A stretch of 64,000 nt of DNA from Enhydrobacter aerosaccus (GCA_903832005.1 CAIKZO010000128.1:1-64000), one strand, 5' to 3'. Positions 33,849 to 43,048 are shown, counted from the first letter of the stretch. Notes: a model not told the origin generated them from the letters alone. Program-made: numbers and translations.

Positions 33849-34643
33849 TCAGTGCTTCAGGCTCGGCAGCTCCGTGAGCGGCACGATCTTGATGCCAGCG
33901 GCCTCGAGACCCTTGCGGACGGCCGAGGAGACCTCGATCGCGGTCGGGCCGTCGCCGTGCACACAGATCGAATCGACCTGGCAGGGGATGCGCTTGCCGG
34001 AGGTCGAGTAGATCGCCTGCTCGTCGACCATGCGGCGCACGTTGGCGACCGCGGTGGCGGCATCCTTGACCATCGAGTTGGCTTCCTTGCGCGGCGTCAG
34101 CATGCCGGCATCGGTATAGGTGCGGTCGGCGAAGACTTCCTCGGCGGCGCGCAGGCCATGCTTCAGCGCGGCTTTGCTCTGCTCGGTGTTGGCCTGGCAG
34201 AGGAAGATCAGGTCGCGGTCGACTGCCTTGGTGGCCCGCGCGATGATGTCGGCCATCTCGGGATTGTCGGCCGACATGTTGGCCATCATGCCGTGCGGCT
34301 TCATGTGCGTGACCTTGGCGCCGTGCAGCGCCGCGATCGCCTGCAGCGCGCCCAGCTGATAGGCGATGTTGGCCTCGAGCTCCTTGGGCGTGAGGTTGAT
34401 CACCCGGCGACCGAAGCCCTGGAGATCGGCAAAGCCCGGATGGGCGCCGATCGAGACGCCGTTGGCGGCGCACAGCCTCACGGTGTCCATCATCACGACC
34501 GGGTCGCTGGCGTGGAAGCCGCAGGCCACGTTGGCCGAGCGCACGATCTTCAGCACTTCGGCGTCGTTGCCCATCACCCAGGGCCCGAAGCTCTCGCCGA
34601 GATCGGAGTTGATGTTCACGTGTCCAGCATTGGTCGCAGCCAT
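33849..34643 (-). CDS. pxpA: 5-oxoprolinase subunit A (LamB/YcsF family)
   Basis: A 264-aa protein. It shows the PxpA signature: NINSDLGESFGPWVMGND at the N-terminus, ANVACGFHASDPVVM, GVSIGAHPGFADLQGFGRR, THMKPHGMM and CVHGDGPTAIE. PxpA acts with PxpBC to hydrolyse 5-oxoproline (pyroglutamate) to glutamate using ATP. AAGGAG precedes ATG 34643. It is divergent from pxpB, with only 38 bases between starts, so one short control region (with CTTCG-AA-CGAAG at 34652-34663) serves both directions. Confidence 0.94.
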   Translation of the reverse strand: MAATNAGHVNINSDLGESFGPWVMGNDAEVLKIVRSANVACGFHASDPVVMMDTVRLCAANGVSIGAHPGFADLQGFGRRVINLTPKELEANIAYQLGALQAIAALHGAKVTHMKPHGMMANMSADNPEMADIIARATKAVDRDLIFLCQANTEQSKAALKHGLRAAEEVFADRTYTDAGMLTPRKEANSMVKDAATAVANVRRMVDEQAIYSTSGKRIPCQVDSICVHGDGPTAIEVSSAVRKGLEAAGIKIVPLTELPSLKH

Positions 34644-34681
34644 GGGAGACTCCTTCGAACGAAGCCGTTATCCTAGCAGAC

Positions 34682-35428
34682 GTGAGCGTACGTTACCTCT
34701 CCTGCGGCGATACCGCCTTTACCGTCGAATTCGGCAACGAGATCTCCCCGGCGATCAACGGCCAGGTGATGGCCCTGCATGCCGTCATCGCCGACGCCAG
34801 GAAGGCCGGCAAACTGGCCGGCCCGCTGGCGGGGATCGTCGAGACCGTGCCCACCATGCGGTCTTTAATGGTGACCTACGACCCGCTGTCGACTACCCGC
34901 GCCGAGTTGCAGCCCGAAATCGAGGCCCTGGTCGCCAAGGGCCTGAAGGCCAGCGGCAAGACCCGCCAGGTCACCATCCCCTGCTGCTACGACGGCGAGG
35001 AATTCGCCCCCGACCTGAAGGATGTGGCCAAAGCCACGAAGAAGACGCCCGATCAGGTGATCGAGGCGCATCTCAAGTCGGCCTTCAAGGTCTACGTCTT
35101 GGGCTTCATGCCGGGCCTGGCCTACATCGCGGGCCTCGACCCCACTTTATATCTGCCGCGGCGCAGCCAACCGCGGGTGCGCCTGCCCCGCTCGACAGTC
35201 GCCATCGCGATGGACATGACGACCATCTACCCGTTCGAGAGTCCGGGCGGTTGGCACCTGATCGGCCGCACCCCGCTCATGATGTTCGACCAGCGCCAGC
35301 CGCAGCCTGTGTTCCTGGCGCCGGGCGACTCGGTCACCTTCCAGCGCATCGACCGCAAGACCTTCGACCGCATGGCCCACGACGCCGAACGCGGCACGCT
35401 CGACTGGTCGAAGATGGTGAAGGCATGA
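34682..35428 (+). CDS. pxpB: 5-oxoprolinase subunit B
   Basis: A 248-aa protein of the KipI/PxpB family. It has RYLSCGDTAFTVEFG at the N-terminus, TIPCCYDGEEFAPDLKDVA, VYVLGFMPGLAYIAGLD, LPRRSQPRVRLPRSTVAIA and FESPGGWHLIGRTP. It forms the ATP-dependent oxoprolinase with PxpA and PxpC. GTG 34682 is the start; no clear ribosome site is seen, but the family N-terminus begins here. Its TGA is part of a large palindromic element that fills the gap to pxpC. Confidence 0.93.
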   Translation: MSVRYLSCGDTAFTVEFGNEISPAINGQVMALHAVIADARKAGKLAGPLAGIVETVPTMRSLMVTYDPLSTTRAELQPEIEALVAKGLKASGKTRQVTIPCCYDGEEFAPDLKDVAKATKKTPDQVIEAHLKSAFKVYVLGFMPGLAYIAGLDPTLYLPRRSQPRVRLPRSTVAIAMDMTTIYPFESPGGWHLIGRTPLMMFDQRQPQPVFLAPGDSVTFQRIDRKTFDRMAHDAERGTLDWSKMVKA

Positions 35429-35541
35429 CCCCTCCGTCCGCTTCGCGGCCACCTCCCCATAAGAATGGGGAGGGTTATGAGTTCTTCCCCCTCCCCAGTC
35501 TTCTGGGGAGGTGTCGCGGTCATACCGCGACGGAGGGGTCA
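35426..35541. repeat. Three-hairpin palindromic repeat between pxpB and pxpC
   Basis: Outer arms TGACCCCTCCGTC (35426-35438) and GACGGAGGGGTCA (35529-35541) include the pxpB stop and the first base of the pxpC start. Inside lie two further hairpins: CCTCCCCAT/ATGGGGAGG (35452-35473) and CCTCCCCAG/CTGGGGAGG (35490-35511). The transcript would fold into a cloverleaf-like three-way junction. It resembles short interspersed palindromes at 55770-55962. Confidence 0.75.
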
Positions 35542-36569
35542 TGACCGCCGCGCTGAAAGTGGTGCGCCCCGGCCTGTTCGACACGGTGCAGGACTTCGGC
35601 CGCATCGGCTTCATGGCGCTCGGCATGCCGACGGCGGGCGCGATGGATCGGATCGCGTTGTCACTGGCGAACGCGCTCGTGGGCAATCCACTCGACACGG
35701 CTTGCATCGAGATCGGCGTGATGGGGCCCGATCTTCTCGTCGAGGCCGACAGCGTGCGGATCGCCCTCGTCGGTCCGCTCTCGCCGTCGCTGATCGACGG
35801 GCCGGATGCTGCGCCCAAGCCGCTCGAGTCGGATCGCTCGCATCTCTTGAAGCGCGGCCAGATCCTGAAGGTCGGCATGATCGACGGATCGAGCACGGCC
35901 TATCTCGCGATCGCAGGCGGTCTCGACCTGCCGGTCTTCATGGGCAGCCTCTCGACTTACAGCCGCGCCGGCGTCGGCGGCTTCGACGGCCGCAAGCTCG
36001 CAGCAGACGACGTGCTGGCGCTGAAGCGCGACGCGGCTCCAGCTGGCGACGAACGCAAACTCGGCAGCCCCTTCGACTACGGCAAAGGCCCGGTCCGCAT
36101 CATCTGGGGACCGCAGGAAGAATACTTCAGCGCCAAGGGCCGCAAGACCTTCGTCGAGTCCGAGTACACGGTCTCGAAGGAAGCCGACCGCATGGGCATC
36201 CGTCTCGACGGCCCGGTGATCGAGCACGAGAAGGGCGCCGACATCATCTCCGACGGCATCGGCCCCGGCGCGATCCAGGTGCCGGGCGCGGGCTTGCCGA
36301 TCGTGCTCCTGGGCGATCGGCAGACCGTCGGCGGCTATTCCAAGATCGCGACCGTGGCGTCGGTCGACCTGCCACGCTTCGGCCGGCTGTTGCCGGGCCA
36401 GACCGTGCGCTTCCAGCCGATCACCGTCGCGGAAGCCGAGACGTTGCGCCGCGAACAAGAGCAGCGGCTGAAGAACGCGATCGCCGGTTTCCAGACCGCG
36501 CGCCCGCCGGGCGGGATCGATCTCGCCAAGCTCTACGAAGTGAACCTGATCGACGGGGTGGTGTTCTAG
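35541..36569 (+). CDS. pxpC: 5-oxoprolinase subunit C
   Basis: A 342-aa protein of the KipA/PxpC (biotin-dependent carboxyltransferase-like) family. It has VVRPGLFDTVQDFGRIGF at the N-terminus, AGAMDRIALSLANALVGN, YLAIAGGLDLPVFMGS, GPVRIIWGPQEEYF, KEADRMGIRLDGP and LGDRQTVGGYSKIATV. All fit the family's length and order. ATG 35541 lies on the right arm of the palindromic repeat, which may hide or space the ribosome site and so adjust the amount of PxpC relative to PxpB. Confidence 0.93.
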   Translation: MTAALKVVRPGLFDTVQDFGRIGFMALGMPTAGAMDRIALSLANALVGNPLDTACIEIGVMGPDLLVEADSVRIALVGPLSPSLIDGPDAAPKPLESDRSHLLKRGQILKVGMIDGSSTAYLAIAGGLDLPVFMGSLSTYSRAGVGGFDGRKLAADDVLALKRDAAPAGDERKLGSPFDYGKGPVRIIWGPQEEYFSAKGRKTFVESEYTVSKEADRMGIRLDGPVIEHEKGADIISDGIGPGAIQVPGAGLPIVLLGDRQTVGGYSKIATVASVDLPRFGRLLPGQTVRFQPITVAEAETLRREQEQRLKNAIAGFQTARPPGGIDLAKLYEVNLIDGVVF

Positions 36570-36616
36570 CCAGAACAAGGCCGTGCGCTTGTAAATCGAC
36601 TGAGCCGCCCTTATGC

Positions 36617-36643
36617 TTGCCTGAGCAATCTTTGTTTCAGCAA
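36617..36643 (+). promoter_or_regulatory. Direct repeats upstream of the MarR gene
   Basis: TTGCCTGAGCAA (36617-36628) and TTGTTTCAGCAA (36632-36643) match at 9 of 12 positions with a 15-base period, about 43 bases before ATG 36686. A MarR-type self-regulating site is plausible, but MarR sites are usually palindromic, so this is tentative. Confidence 0.3.
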
Positions 36644-36685
36644 CCATTGCCCGGGCAGATACAGTCCGGGCCTGAGCAGCCCCCG

Positions 36686-37186
36686 ATGACCAAACAGCAT
36701 TTCCACGAAAAGACGATGAGCGCGCTGGGCTCGCCCAGCTATCTGGCGCGGCGGCTGTTGCATGCCTTCGCGGAGCACTACGAGGCGCTGTTCGCACCGT
36801 ACGACATCACTTACCAGCAGTGGACAGTGCTGATGCTGCTCTATGCCGACATGGCACGCACCTCGACCGACATGTCGCGGCAGATGTGCCACGACGCCGG
36901 GGCGATGACGCGGCTCGTCGACCAGCTCGAGAAGCGCGGCTTCGTCGACCGCCTGCGCGACACCAACGATCGCCGGATCATCAATCTCACGCTCACCGAT
37001 AGTGGCCGCGCACTCGCGGATTCGCTCAAGATAAACGTCCTCGATTTCCTGAACGTGGCCCTCGAGGATTTCTCGCACGAAGACCTCGCGACCTGGCTGC
37101 GCCTCACCGCGCGCATGATCGAGGCCGTCGATGCTCGTCCCGTCGGCTTTGCCGAGGCCCGCGCGAAGGCGAAGGCTGCTCCATGA
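36686..37186 (+). CDS. MarR-family transcriptional regulator
   Basis: A 166-aa winged-helix protein. The DNA-binding core has YDITYQQWTVLMLLYADMARTSTDMSRQM, a recognition helix DAGAMTRLVDQLEKRGFV, and the wing RLRDTNDRRIINLTLTDSG. It starts the efflux operon: its TGA overlaps the ATG of the NodT gene (ATGA). MarR proteins commonly repress adjacent efflux genes and are released by phenolic or lipophilic drugs, so it very probably controls the three downstream genes. ATG 36686 is the first start before the family domain; the upstream open frame overlaps pxpC out of frame. Confidence 0.92.
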   Translation: MTKQHFHEKTMSALGSPSYLARRLLHAFAEHYEALFAPYDITYQQWTVLMLLYADMARTSTDMSRQMCHDAGAMTRLVDQLEKRGFVDRLRDTNDRRIINLTLTDSGRALADSLKINVLDFLNVALEDFSHEDLATWLRLTARMIEAVDARPVGFAEARAKAKAAP

Positions 37187-38604
37187 AACGCGTCGCCGCC
37201 TTTCTCGCGATCACCTCGCTCGCGGGCGGCTGCGTTTCCGCGCCGCCCACGACGCCGAGCGAGAAGCCGATCGAACCCACGACGCTCGGCCTCGGCGCCG
37301 ACGCCGCCCCGCCGATCGGCGAGCAATGGTGGACCGAGTTCGGCGATCCGCAACTCGACCGGCTGGTCGGCGAGGCACTGGCCGGCAGCCCGACTCTTGC
37401 GGCAGCGCAGGCGCGCGTGCGCGGGGCCCAGGCCCAGGTCGCCTCGGCGCGCTCGCAGCTCTATCCGCAGGTCACATTCGACGGCAATGAAACTTGGCAG
37501 CGCCTGTCGGCCAACTACATCTATCCCCCGCCGTTGGGCGGCGCCGACAACTGGATCGGCAGCGCGCAGGGCAACCTCACCTGGTCGATCGACTTCTTCG
37601 GCAAGCAGCAGGCGCAGATCGCGCGCGCGAAGTCGGCGACCGAGGCGCGCATTCTCGACGCCACCGCCGCGCGCCTGATGCTCGCGGGCTCGGTGACCGG
37701 GGCCTATATCGCCTATGCCCGCGCCATCGATCTCGTCGCCGTCGCGGAGCAGACGGTGCACCAGCAGGAAGATGTCCTGAAGCTCACCTCCGACCGCGTG
37801 AGCGCGGGACTGGAGACGGAAGCGGCCTCCCAGCAGTCGCGCGCGCTGGCATCCTTCGCGCGGCAGGACCTCGTGCAGGCGCGCGCCGTGCGCGAGCTCG
37901 CCACGCACGAGATCGCGCTCCTGATCGGCCGCGGCGCCGACGCCTATGCGCTCGCGCCGCCGCACCTCTCGCCGACCGCGCTCGCCCTGCCCCAGACCCT
38001 GCCGGCCGATCTGCTGGCACGCCGGGCCGACATTGCCGCCGGGCAGGCGCGCATCGAGGCGGCAACGCACGGCCGCGAGGTCGCACAGAAGGCCTTCTAT
38101 CCCGACGTCAACCTGCTGGCGCTGGCCGGATTCGCGGCGATCAGCGGCGTGGGACCTCTGCTGGCGGCCGGTGCGGGGCAATACGGTGTCGGTGCGGCGG
38201 TCCATCTGCCGATCTTCGACGCCGGCAAGCTGCGTGCCCAGCTCTCGGGCGCCACTGCCGATCTCGACGCCTCGGTCGCCGACTACAACGAGGCGGTCGT
38301 GGGCGCGGTCAAGCAGGCGGCTGACGCCATCACCTCGCTCAATGCCGCGCAGGGCCGGCTCGCCGAGCAAGGCACCGCCATGAGCGCGGCGCAATCGAGC
38401 TTTGCCCTCGCCCGCGATCGCTACGGCAGCGGGCTCATCCCGCAGCTCAACGTGCTCTCCGCCGAGGACCTGGTGATTCGCGCCCAGCGCCAGTCGGCGA
38501 CGCTCAATGCCGATCTCATGTCGGCGCGCGTGACCCTGGTCATGGCGCTGGGCGGCGGGTTCACGCCGCCGCTTCCTCAAACCGCGTCGAGCCAAAAGCC
38601 ATGA
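37183..38604 (+). CDS. Outer-membrane efflux lipoprotein, NodT family
   Basis: A 473-aa TolC-like outer-membrane factor. The lipobox LAGGC lies at residues 13-17. WWTEFGDPQLDRLVGEAL marks the first helical repeat, with FDGNETWQRLSANY in the barrel region. The second repeat starts near PADLLARRADIAAGQARIEAA, with FYPDVNLLALAGF and ending ARVTLVMALGGG. It forms the outer channel for the EmrA-EmrB pump encoded next. Four-base overlaps on both sides (ATGA) show tight coupling. Confidence 0.94.
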   Translation: MKRVAAFLAITSLAGGCVSAPPTTPSEKPIEPTTLGLGADAAPPIGEQWWTEFGDPQLDRLVGEALAGSPTLAAAQARVRGAQAQVASARSQLYPQVTFDGNETWQRLSANYIYPPPLGGADNWIGSAQGNLTWSIDFFGKQQAQIARAKSATEARILDATAARLMLAGSVTGAYIAYARAIDLVAVAEQTVHQQEDVLKLTSDRVSAGLETEAASQQSRALASFARQDLVQARAVRELATHEIALLIGRGADAYALAPPHLSPTALALPQTLPADLLARRADIAAGQARIEAATHGREVAQKAFYPDVNLLALAGFAAISGVGPLLAAGAGQYGVGAAVHLPIFDAGKLRAQLSGATADLDASVADYNEAVVGAVKQAADAITSLNAAQGRLAEQGTAMSAAQSSFALARDRYGSGLIPQLNVLSAEDLVIRAQRQSATLNADLMSARVTLVMALGGGFTPPLPQTASSQKP

Positions 38605-39863
38605 ACGAACCTACGCGCATCGACCGCCAGAACGAGAACGCCACGCCGGCCGAGCCGCCCGTAACGCCAGTCGTAACGCCGCCCATGCGCATGCCGGACA
38701 GCAACACGCCGCCGTCGCCCGGCTCGCCCTACATCCGCCAGCGCCGGCGCCGGCGCCGCATGGGCCTGATGCTGATCGCGCTGCTGGTCGTCGCGGGCGG
38801 TGCGGCCTTCGCCTTCTACTGGTTCACCTACGCGATCTTCTCCGTGTCGACCGACGACGCCTATGTCGGCGGCGACCTGGTCGCGGTGACGGCGCGCGAG
38901 TCGGGCACGGTGATTTCGCTGCAGGCCGACAACACGCAGGCCGTGAAGCGCGGCCAGCTTCTGATCACCCTCGATCCTGCCGAGGTGCGCGTGGCGATGG
39001 ACGCTGCCCGCGCCGATCTCGCCCACACGGTGCGGATGGTGCGCACAGCGTTCGCCCGCGTCGACCAGGCCAAGGCGCAGCTCGCCCAGGCCGAGGTCGT
39101 GCGCACGACCGCCGAGAACGATGCGCGCCGGCGCGAGAAGGCCGGCAACTCGGTGTCGAGCGAGGAGCTTGCGCATGCCCGCGACAGCCTGCTCGCCGCA
39201 GCGGCGGCCGTGACCGCCGCGCAAAGCACGCTCGCCCAGACCGAAGCCGCGGTGCAGGGCACCGACATCGCGCACAATCCCGACGTGCTCGCCTCGGCCG
39301 CGCGGCTGCGCCAGGCCGCGATCAATCTCGCGCGCATGGAGATCAAGGCGCCGGTCGACGGCATCGTGGCGCAGCGCAGCGTGCAGATCGGCCAGCGCAT
39401 CGCCGCCGGCGCGCCCCTGATGGCCATCGTCCCGCTGGAGACGGTGTGGATCGACGCCAACTTCAAGGAAGTGCAACTGACCGACGTGCGCCTCGGCCAG
39501 AAGGTCACGGTGGTGTCGGACTTCTACGGCTCGACCGTGCCCTTCCACGGGACCGTCGTCGGCATCGGCGCCGGCAGCGGCAACGCCTTCGCCCTGTTGC
39601 CGCCGCAGAACGCCACCGGCAACTGGATCAAGATCGTGCAGCGCATCCCCGTGCGCATCGCCCTCGATCCCGCCGAGCTGCGCCAGCATCCGCTGCGCAT
39701 CGGCCTCTCGGTCGATGCCGCGATCGACATCAGGGACAAGTCGGGCTCGCTCACCGCCTCGACCCAACCCCTGCGCGACCTCAAGGGCGATCCTGGCGAC
39801 GGCGATGTCGACGCGACAGCCCGGGAGATCGACACGATCGTCAAGGCGAACAGCGGGCAATGA
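38601..39863 (+). CDS. HlyD/EmrA-type membrane fusion protein
   Basis: A 420-aa periplasmic adaptor. Residues 1-50 are cytoplasmic and Pro/Arg-rich (RQRRRRRRMG), followed by one membrane helix (~52-75). The biotinyl-like half TDDAYVGGDLVAVTARESGTV is next, then a long coiled-coil hairpin (~105-235). The second lipoyl half is IKAPVDGIVAQRSVQIGQRIAAG, and the beta-barrel domain has VWIDANFKEVQLTDVRLGQKV, an EmrA hallmark. It links the EmrB-type pump to the NodT channel. Confidence 0.94.
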   Translation: MNEPTRIDRQNENATPAEPPVTPVVTPPMRMPDSNTPPSPGSPYIRQRRRRRRMGLMLIALLVVAGGAAFAFYWFTYAIFSVSTDDAYVGGDLVAVTARESGTVISLQADNTQAVKRGQLLITLDPAEVRVAMDAARADLAHTVRMVRTAFARVDQAKAQLAQAEVVRTTAENDARRREKAGNSVSSEELAHARDSLLAAAAAVTAAQSTLAQTEAAVQGTDIAHNPDVLASAARLRQAAINLARMEIKAPVDGIVAQRSVQIGQRIAAGAPLMAIVPLETVWIDANFKEVQLTDVRLGQKVTVVSDFYGSTVPFHGTVVGIGAGSGNAFALLPPQNATGNWIKIVQRIPVRIALDPAELRQHPLRIGLSVDAAIDIRDKSGSLTASTQPLRDLKGDPGDGDVDATAREIDTIVKANSGQ

Positions 39864-41416
39864 GCGGCCCCGCCGATAACGCACAGGCCGGCCCGCCGCC
39901 GATGGAAGGCAGCAAGCGCTGGATCACGGCCATCGCGCTCGCGGTCGTCACCTTCATGCAGGTGCTCGACACGACCATCGCCAACGTCTCGCTGCCGACC
40001 ATCTCGGGCAATCTCGGAACCTCGACCGACCAGGGTACCTGGATGATCACCGGCTTCGCCGCGGCCAACGGCGTCGGCGTGCCGCTGACGGGCTGGCTGA
40101 TGGGCCGCTTCGGCGTGGTGCGGACCTTCATCATCGCCGTGGTCGGCTTCACCGCCGCCTCGTTCCTGTGCGGCATCGCCTGGGACCTGCCGTCGCTGAT
40201 CCTGTTCCGTATCCTGCAGGGCGCGCTGTCGGGCCCAATGATCCCGGGCTCGCAGTCGCTCCTGCTCTCGATCTTCCCGCAACGTCAGCGGCCGATGGCG
40301 CTCGGCCTGTGGGCGATGACCACGCTGGTGGCGCCGGTGGTCGGCCCGATCCTGGGCGGCTGGATCTCCGACAACTACTACTGGGGCTGGATCTTCCTGA
40401 TCAACGTACCGCTCGGCCTGATCGCCGCGCCGCTCTGCTGGTTCAACCTGCGCGACCGCGAGACGCCGACGCGCAAGCTGCCGATCGACAAGGTCGGCAT
40501 CGCGCTGCTGGTCGTCTGGGTGGGCGCGCTGCAGGCCATGCTCGACAAGGGCAAGGACCTCGACTGGTTCGATTCGAGCCTCATCGTCGTACTGGCGATC
40601 GTGGCGCTGGTCGCCTTCGCCGTCTGGATCGTGTGGGAGCTCACCGAGCAGAACCCGGTGGTCGATCTCTCGCTGTTCAAACGGCGCAACTTCACCTTCG
40701 GCACCGTCGCCTTCTGCCTGGTGTACGCCGTGTTCATGGGCAACACCCTGCTGCTGCCGCTGTGGCTGCAGACCGACGTCGGCTACACCGCAACCTGGGC
40801 GGGCTTCGTCTCGGCGCCGGCCGGTGCGGTCGCGGTCTTCGCCTCGCTGTTCATGGCGCGCTTCCTCTCCAAGGTCGATGCGCGCCTCACCGCCTCGGTG
40901 GCGTTCGTGTTCTTCGCGATCTCCTCGTTCATGCGCTCGGGCTTCGTGCAATCGGGCTCGTTCTGGGACTTCGCCGCGCCCGCGTTGGTGCAGGGCGTCT
41001 CGATCGGGCTGTTCTTCGTGGCGCTGATCACCATCCTGCTGGACGGCATTCCGCCCCAACGCATTCCGGCCGCGACCGGCCTCAGCAACTTCACCCGCAT
41101 CACCGGCGGCTCGTTCGCGATCTCCTTCACCACGGTCCTGTGGGATCGCCGCGAAGCCTTGCACCAGAGCCGCTTGAGCGACTTCTCGACCGCCTACAAT
41201 CCGGCGATGACCGACACCGTGACCCGCCTGCACGAGCACGGCATGACCGGCAGCCAGCCCTACGCGGCCCTCGCCGGCCAGCTCGTGCAGCAGGCGTACC
41301 TGCTCGCGTCCAACGACCTCTTCTGGCTCTCCGGCTGGCTCGTGCTCTGCTGCATCCCGCTGGTATGGCTGGCGAAGCGTTCGATCAGCGGCGGCGGCCC
41401 CGTCGTGGCGGACTGA
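39860..41416 (+). CDS. EmrB/QacA-type drug efflux transporter (MFS, DHA2)
   Basis: A 518-aa 14-helix major facilitator protein. TM1 carries the DHA2 motif VTFMQVLDTTIANVSLPTIS. Motif A lies in the loop between TM2 and TM3 (GWLMGRFGVVRTF), motif C is in the region LVAPVVGPILGGWISDNYYWGWIFLINVP, and RITGGSFAISFTTV is near TM13. It pumps lipophilic compounds in exchange for protons through the EmrA-NodT conduit. ATG 39860 overlaps the emrA-type stop by 4 bases. It is the last gene of the MarR operon and convergent with the DoxX gene. Confidence 0.95.
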   Translation: MSGPADNAQAGPPPMEGSKRWITAIALAVVTFMQVLDTTIANVSLPTISGNLGTSTDQGTWMITGFAAANGVGVPLTGWLMGRFGVVRTFIIAVVGFTAASFLCGIAWDLPSLILFRILQGALSGPMIPGSQSLLLSIFPQRQRPMALGLWAMTTLVAPVVGPILGGWISDNYYWGWIFLINVPLGLIAAPLCWFNLRDRETPTRKLPIDKVGIALLVVWVGALQAMLDKGKDLDWFDSSLIVVLAIVALVAFAVWIVWELTEQNPVVDLSLFKRRNFTFGTVAFCLVYAVFMGNTLLLPLWLQTDVGYTATWAGFVSAPAGAVAVFASLFMARFLSKVDARLTASVAFVFFAISSFMRSGFVQSGSFWDFAAPALVQGVSIGLFFVALITILLDGIPPQRIPAATGLSNFTRITGGSFAISFTTVLWDRREALHQSRLSDFSTAYNPAMTDTVTRLHEHGMTGSQPYAALAGQLVQQAYLLASNDLFWLSGWLVLCCIPLVWLAKRSISGGGPVVAD

Positions 41417-41423
41417 ACGTCGC

Positions 41424-41861
41424 CTAGCGCAGCTGGGGCGGCGCCACGCCCACGTCGGCTTCGGACTCGCTCAAGCCATCGAACGACAGGCGGCCGGCGC
41501 CGGAGACGTAGAACGACAGAAGTCCGCCCGCGATGGCGCAGTTCTTCAGGAAGTGGAACATCTGCGTGCGCTCGAAGAAGTTGGCGTGGAACAGCAGCGC
41601 GGTCACGACGCAGAAGCCCGCCAGCACCAGCACCGTGAGGCGCATGCGATAGCCCGCGATCAGCAGGATGCCGCCCGCCAGTTCGATGAACACCGCGATC
41701 GGCAGCAGGTTCGACATCACGCCGCTATGGATCATGAAGGCCGCGGTCTCGTCGTAGCCCTGCACCTGGCCGATGCCCGACCACAGGAACAGGCCCGCCA
41801 CCAGGCAGCGCGCAACCAGCAGCACGCTGCTGTTGCCATTGTCGTCCACGCTTCCATCCAT
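41424..41861 (-). CDS. DoxX family membrane protein
   Basis: A 145-aa protein with four membrane helices. The DoxX pattern is VARCLVAGLFLWSGIGQVQGYDETAAFMIHSG in the first helix and loop, then IELAGGILLIAGYRMRLTVLVLAGF, HANFF in the loop and FLKNCAIAGGLLSFYVSGAG. DoxX proteins are linked to terminal oxidase, thiosulfate or oxidative-stress complexes. ATG 41861 has GGAG about 8 bases upstream; the longer upstream frame is not protein-like. Confidence 0.88.
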   Translation of the reverse strand: MDGSVDDNGNSSVLLVARCLVAGLFLWSGIGQVQGYDETAAFMIHSGVMSNLLPIAVFIELAGGILLIAGYRMRLTVLVLAGFCVVTALLFHANFFERTQMFHFLKNCAIAGGLLSFYVSGAGRLSFDGLSESEADVGVAPPQLR

Positions 41862-41971
41862 CGGCTGCACTCCAAGCAATGCCTGGTTGCAGTTTACCGC
41901 GCTACATCGCCGCCTGATACGCGCCCAGGCGGTTTTGAGACCTTTGAAACAATAACGCTCGCCATGAACGC

Positions 41972-43048
41972 TCAACGTGCCGCGAGATCGACAGCGAGCG
42001 CCTCGGGCAAACGCGCGAGGCGATAGGTCTTCATTGCCGTGCCGCTGAACAAAGCCGTCTTCTCGGCAGCCCCTGCTCCACCGGCGAGCCGCTTCAGCGC
42101 ATTCCACAGCACCGGATAGCTACACATGCCCTTGTCGACCGGGAAGTTGCTCTCGAACATGCAGCGCTGGGCACCGAACGCCTCGATGCAGGTCTCGACG
42201 TAGGGTTTCCACGCGGCGGCCAGCTCCTCCGAACCCGGCGGCTTGGGCCGGTGATGGAAGTCGAAGCCGCTCACCTGCATGGTGAGGCCGCCCACCTTCA
42301 CCACCACGTTGGGCAGCGCGGCCAGCGCCAGCATTTGTTTCTTCCAGTCCGAAAATACTTCCTGCCGCTTGCCGGCGAACGGACCGATGCCCAGCGGGCC
42401 GCCGACGTGATCGACCACGACCGTCAACTCCGGCACCGCGCGGGCCAGCGCCACCACGTGCGGCAGCTGCGGGTGATAGGCCCAGACGTCGAGCGGCAGG
42501 CCGAAGGCGGCGAGTCGCTTGGCACCGACGACGAAGGCCGGGTTCTCGAGCGGACCGGGCGGCGGCGTCACGAGGTTCGAGCGTATCTCGGGCGACGGAT
42601 GCCAGGCGGTGCGATTGCGGATGCCGCAGAAGCGCGCGCCCGCGACCGCGACATGCTTCTCGAGCAGCGCGGTCACGCGATCACCCAGGGTCAGGTCGAC
42701 CATGCCGATCATGCCGGCACAGGCGCGCGTCTTGCCGTGGCGGCCGCTGGCGCTGGTGGCCGAGACGCCGGTGACATATTCGGTCTCGCCGAGCGACTTT
42801 TCTTCTTCGGGGCCACCCGCGCGGTACATCTCGCCACACTGCACGAAGATCGTGCCGCGGATGTCGTGGCCGCTGGCGGTGTCGGCCAGCAGATCGGACA
42901 GGACGTAGACCTCGTCGTGGTGCGTCCACAGATGGTGGTGCGGATCGAGGATCGGCAGCCCCGGCTCGAGGATCGGCTCGACGGTCTTCTTGAGCCAGTC
43001 CTCGCGGACGATGACCTGCATCGAGGCGGTGAGAAGCGGATCGGTCAT
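41972..43048 (-). CDS. Amidohydrolase family protein (Amidohydro_2), paralogue of the 3871-4974 gene
   Basis: A 358-aa TIM-barrel metal hydrolase. The metal motif is LDPHHHLWTHHDEVYVL (near residue 36). Other features are GMIGMVDLTLGDRVTALLE, VVDHVGGPLGIGPFAGKR, VVKVGGLTMQ and FESNFPVDKGMCSY. The same motif order occurs in the 3871-4974 protein, so both belong to one subfamily. It lies 15 bases downstream of the TTT-type binding protein gene's opposite end; all are on the minus strand. A lactonase or decarboxylase acting on a carboxylic acid imported by the neighbouring binding protein is a guess. Confidence 0.83.
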   Translation of the reverse strand: MTDPLLTASMQVIVREDWLKKTVEPILEPGLPILDPHHHLWTHHDEVYVLSDLLADTASGHDIRGTIFVQCGEMYRAGGPEEEKSLGETEYVTGVSATSASGRHGKTRACAGMIGMVDLTLGDRVTALLEKHVAVAGARFCGIRNRTAWHPSPEIRSNLVTPPPGPLENPAFVVGAKRLAAFGLPLDVWAYHPQLPHVVALARAVPELTVVVDHVGGPLGIGPFAGKRQEVFSDWKKQMLALAALPNVVVKVGGLTMQVSGFDFHHRPKPPGSEELAAAWKPYVETCIEAFGAQRCMFESNFPVDKGMCSYPVLWNALKRLAGGAGAAEKTALFSGTAMKTYRLARLPEALAVDLAAR

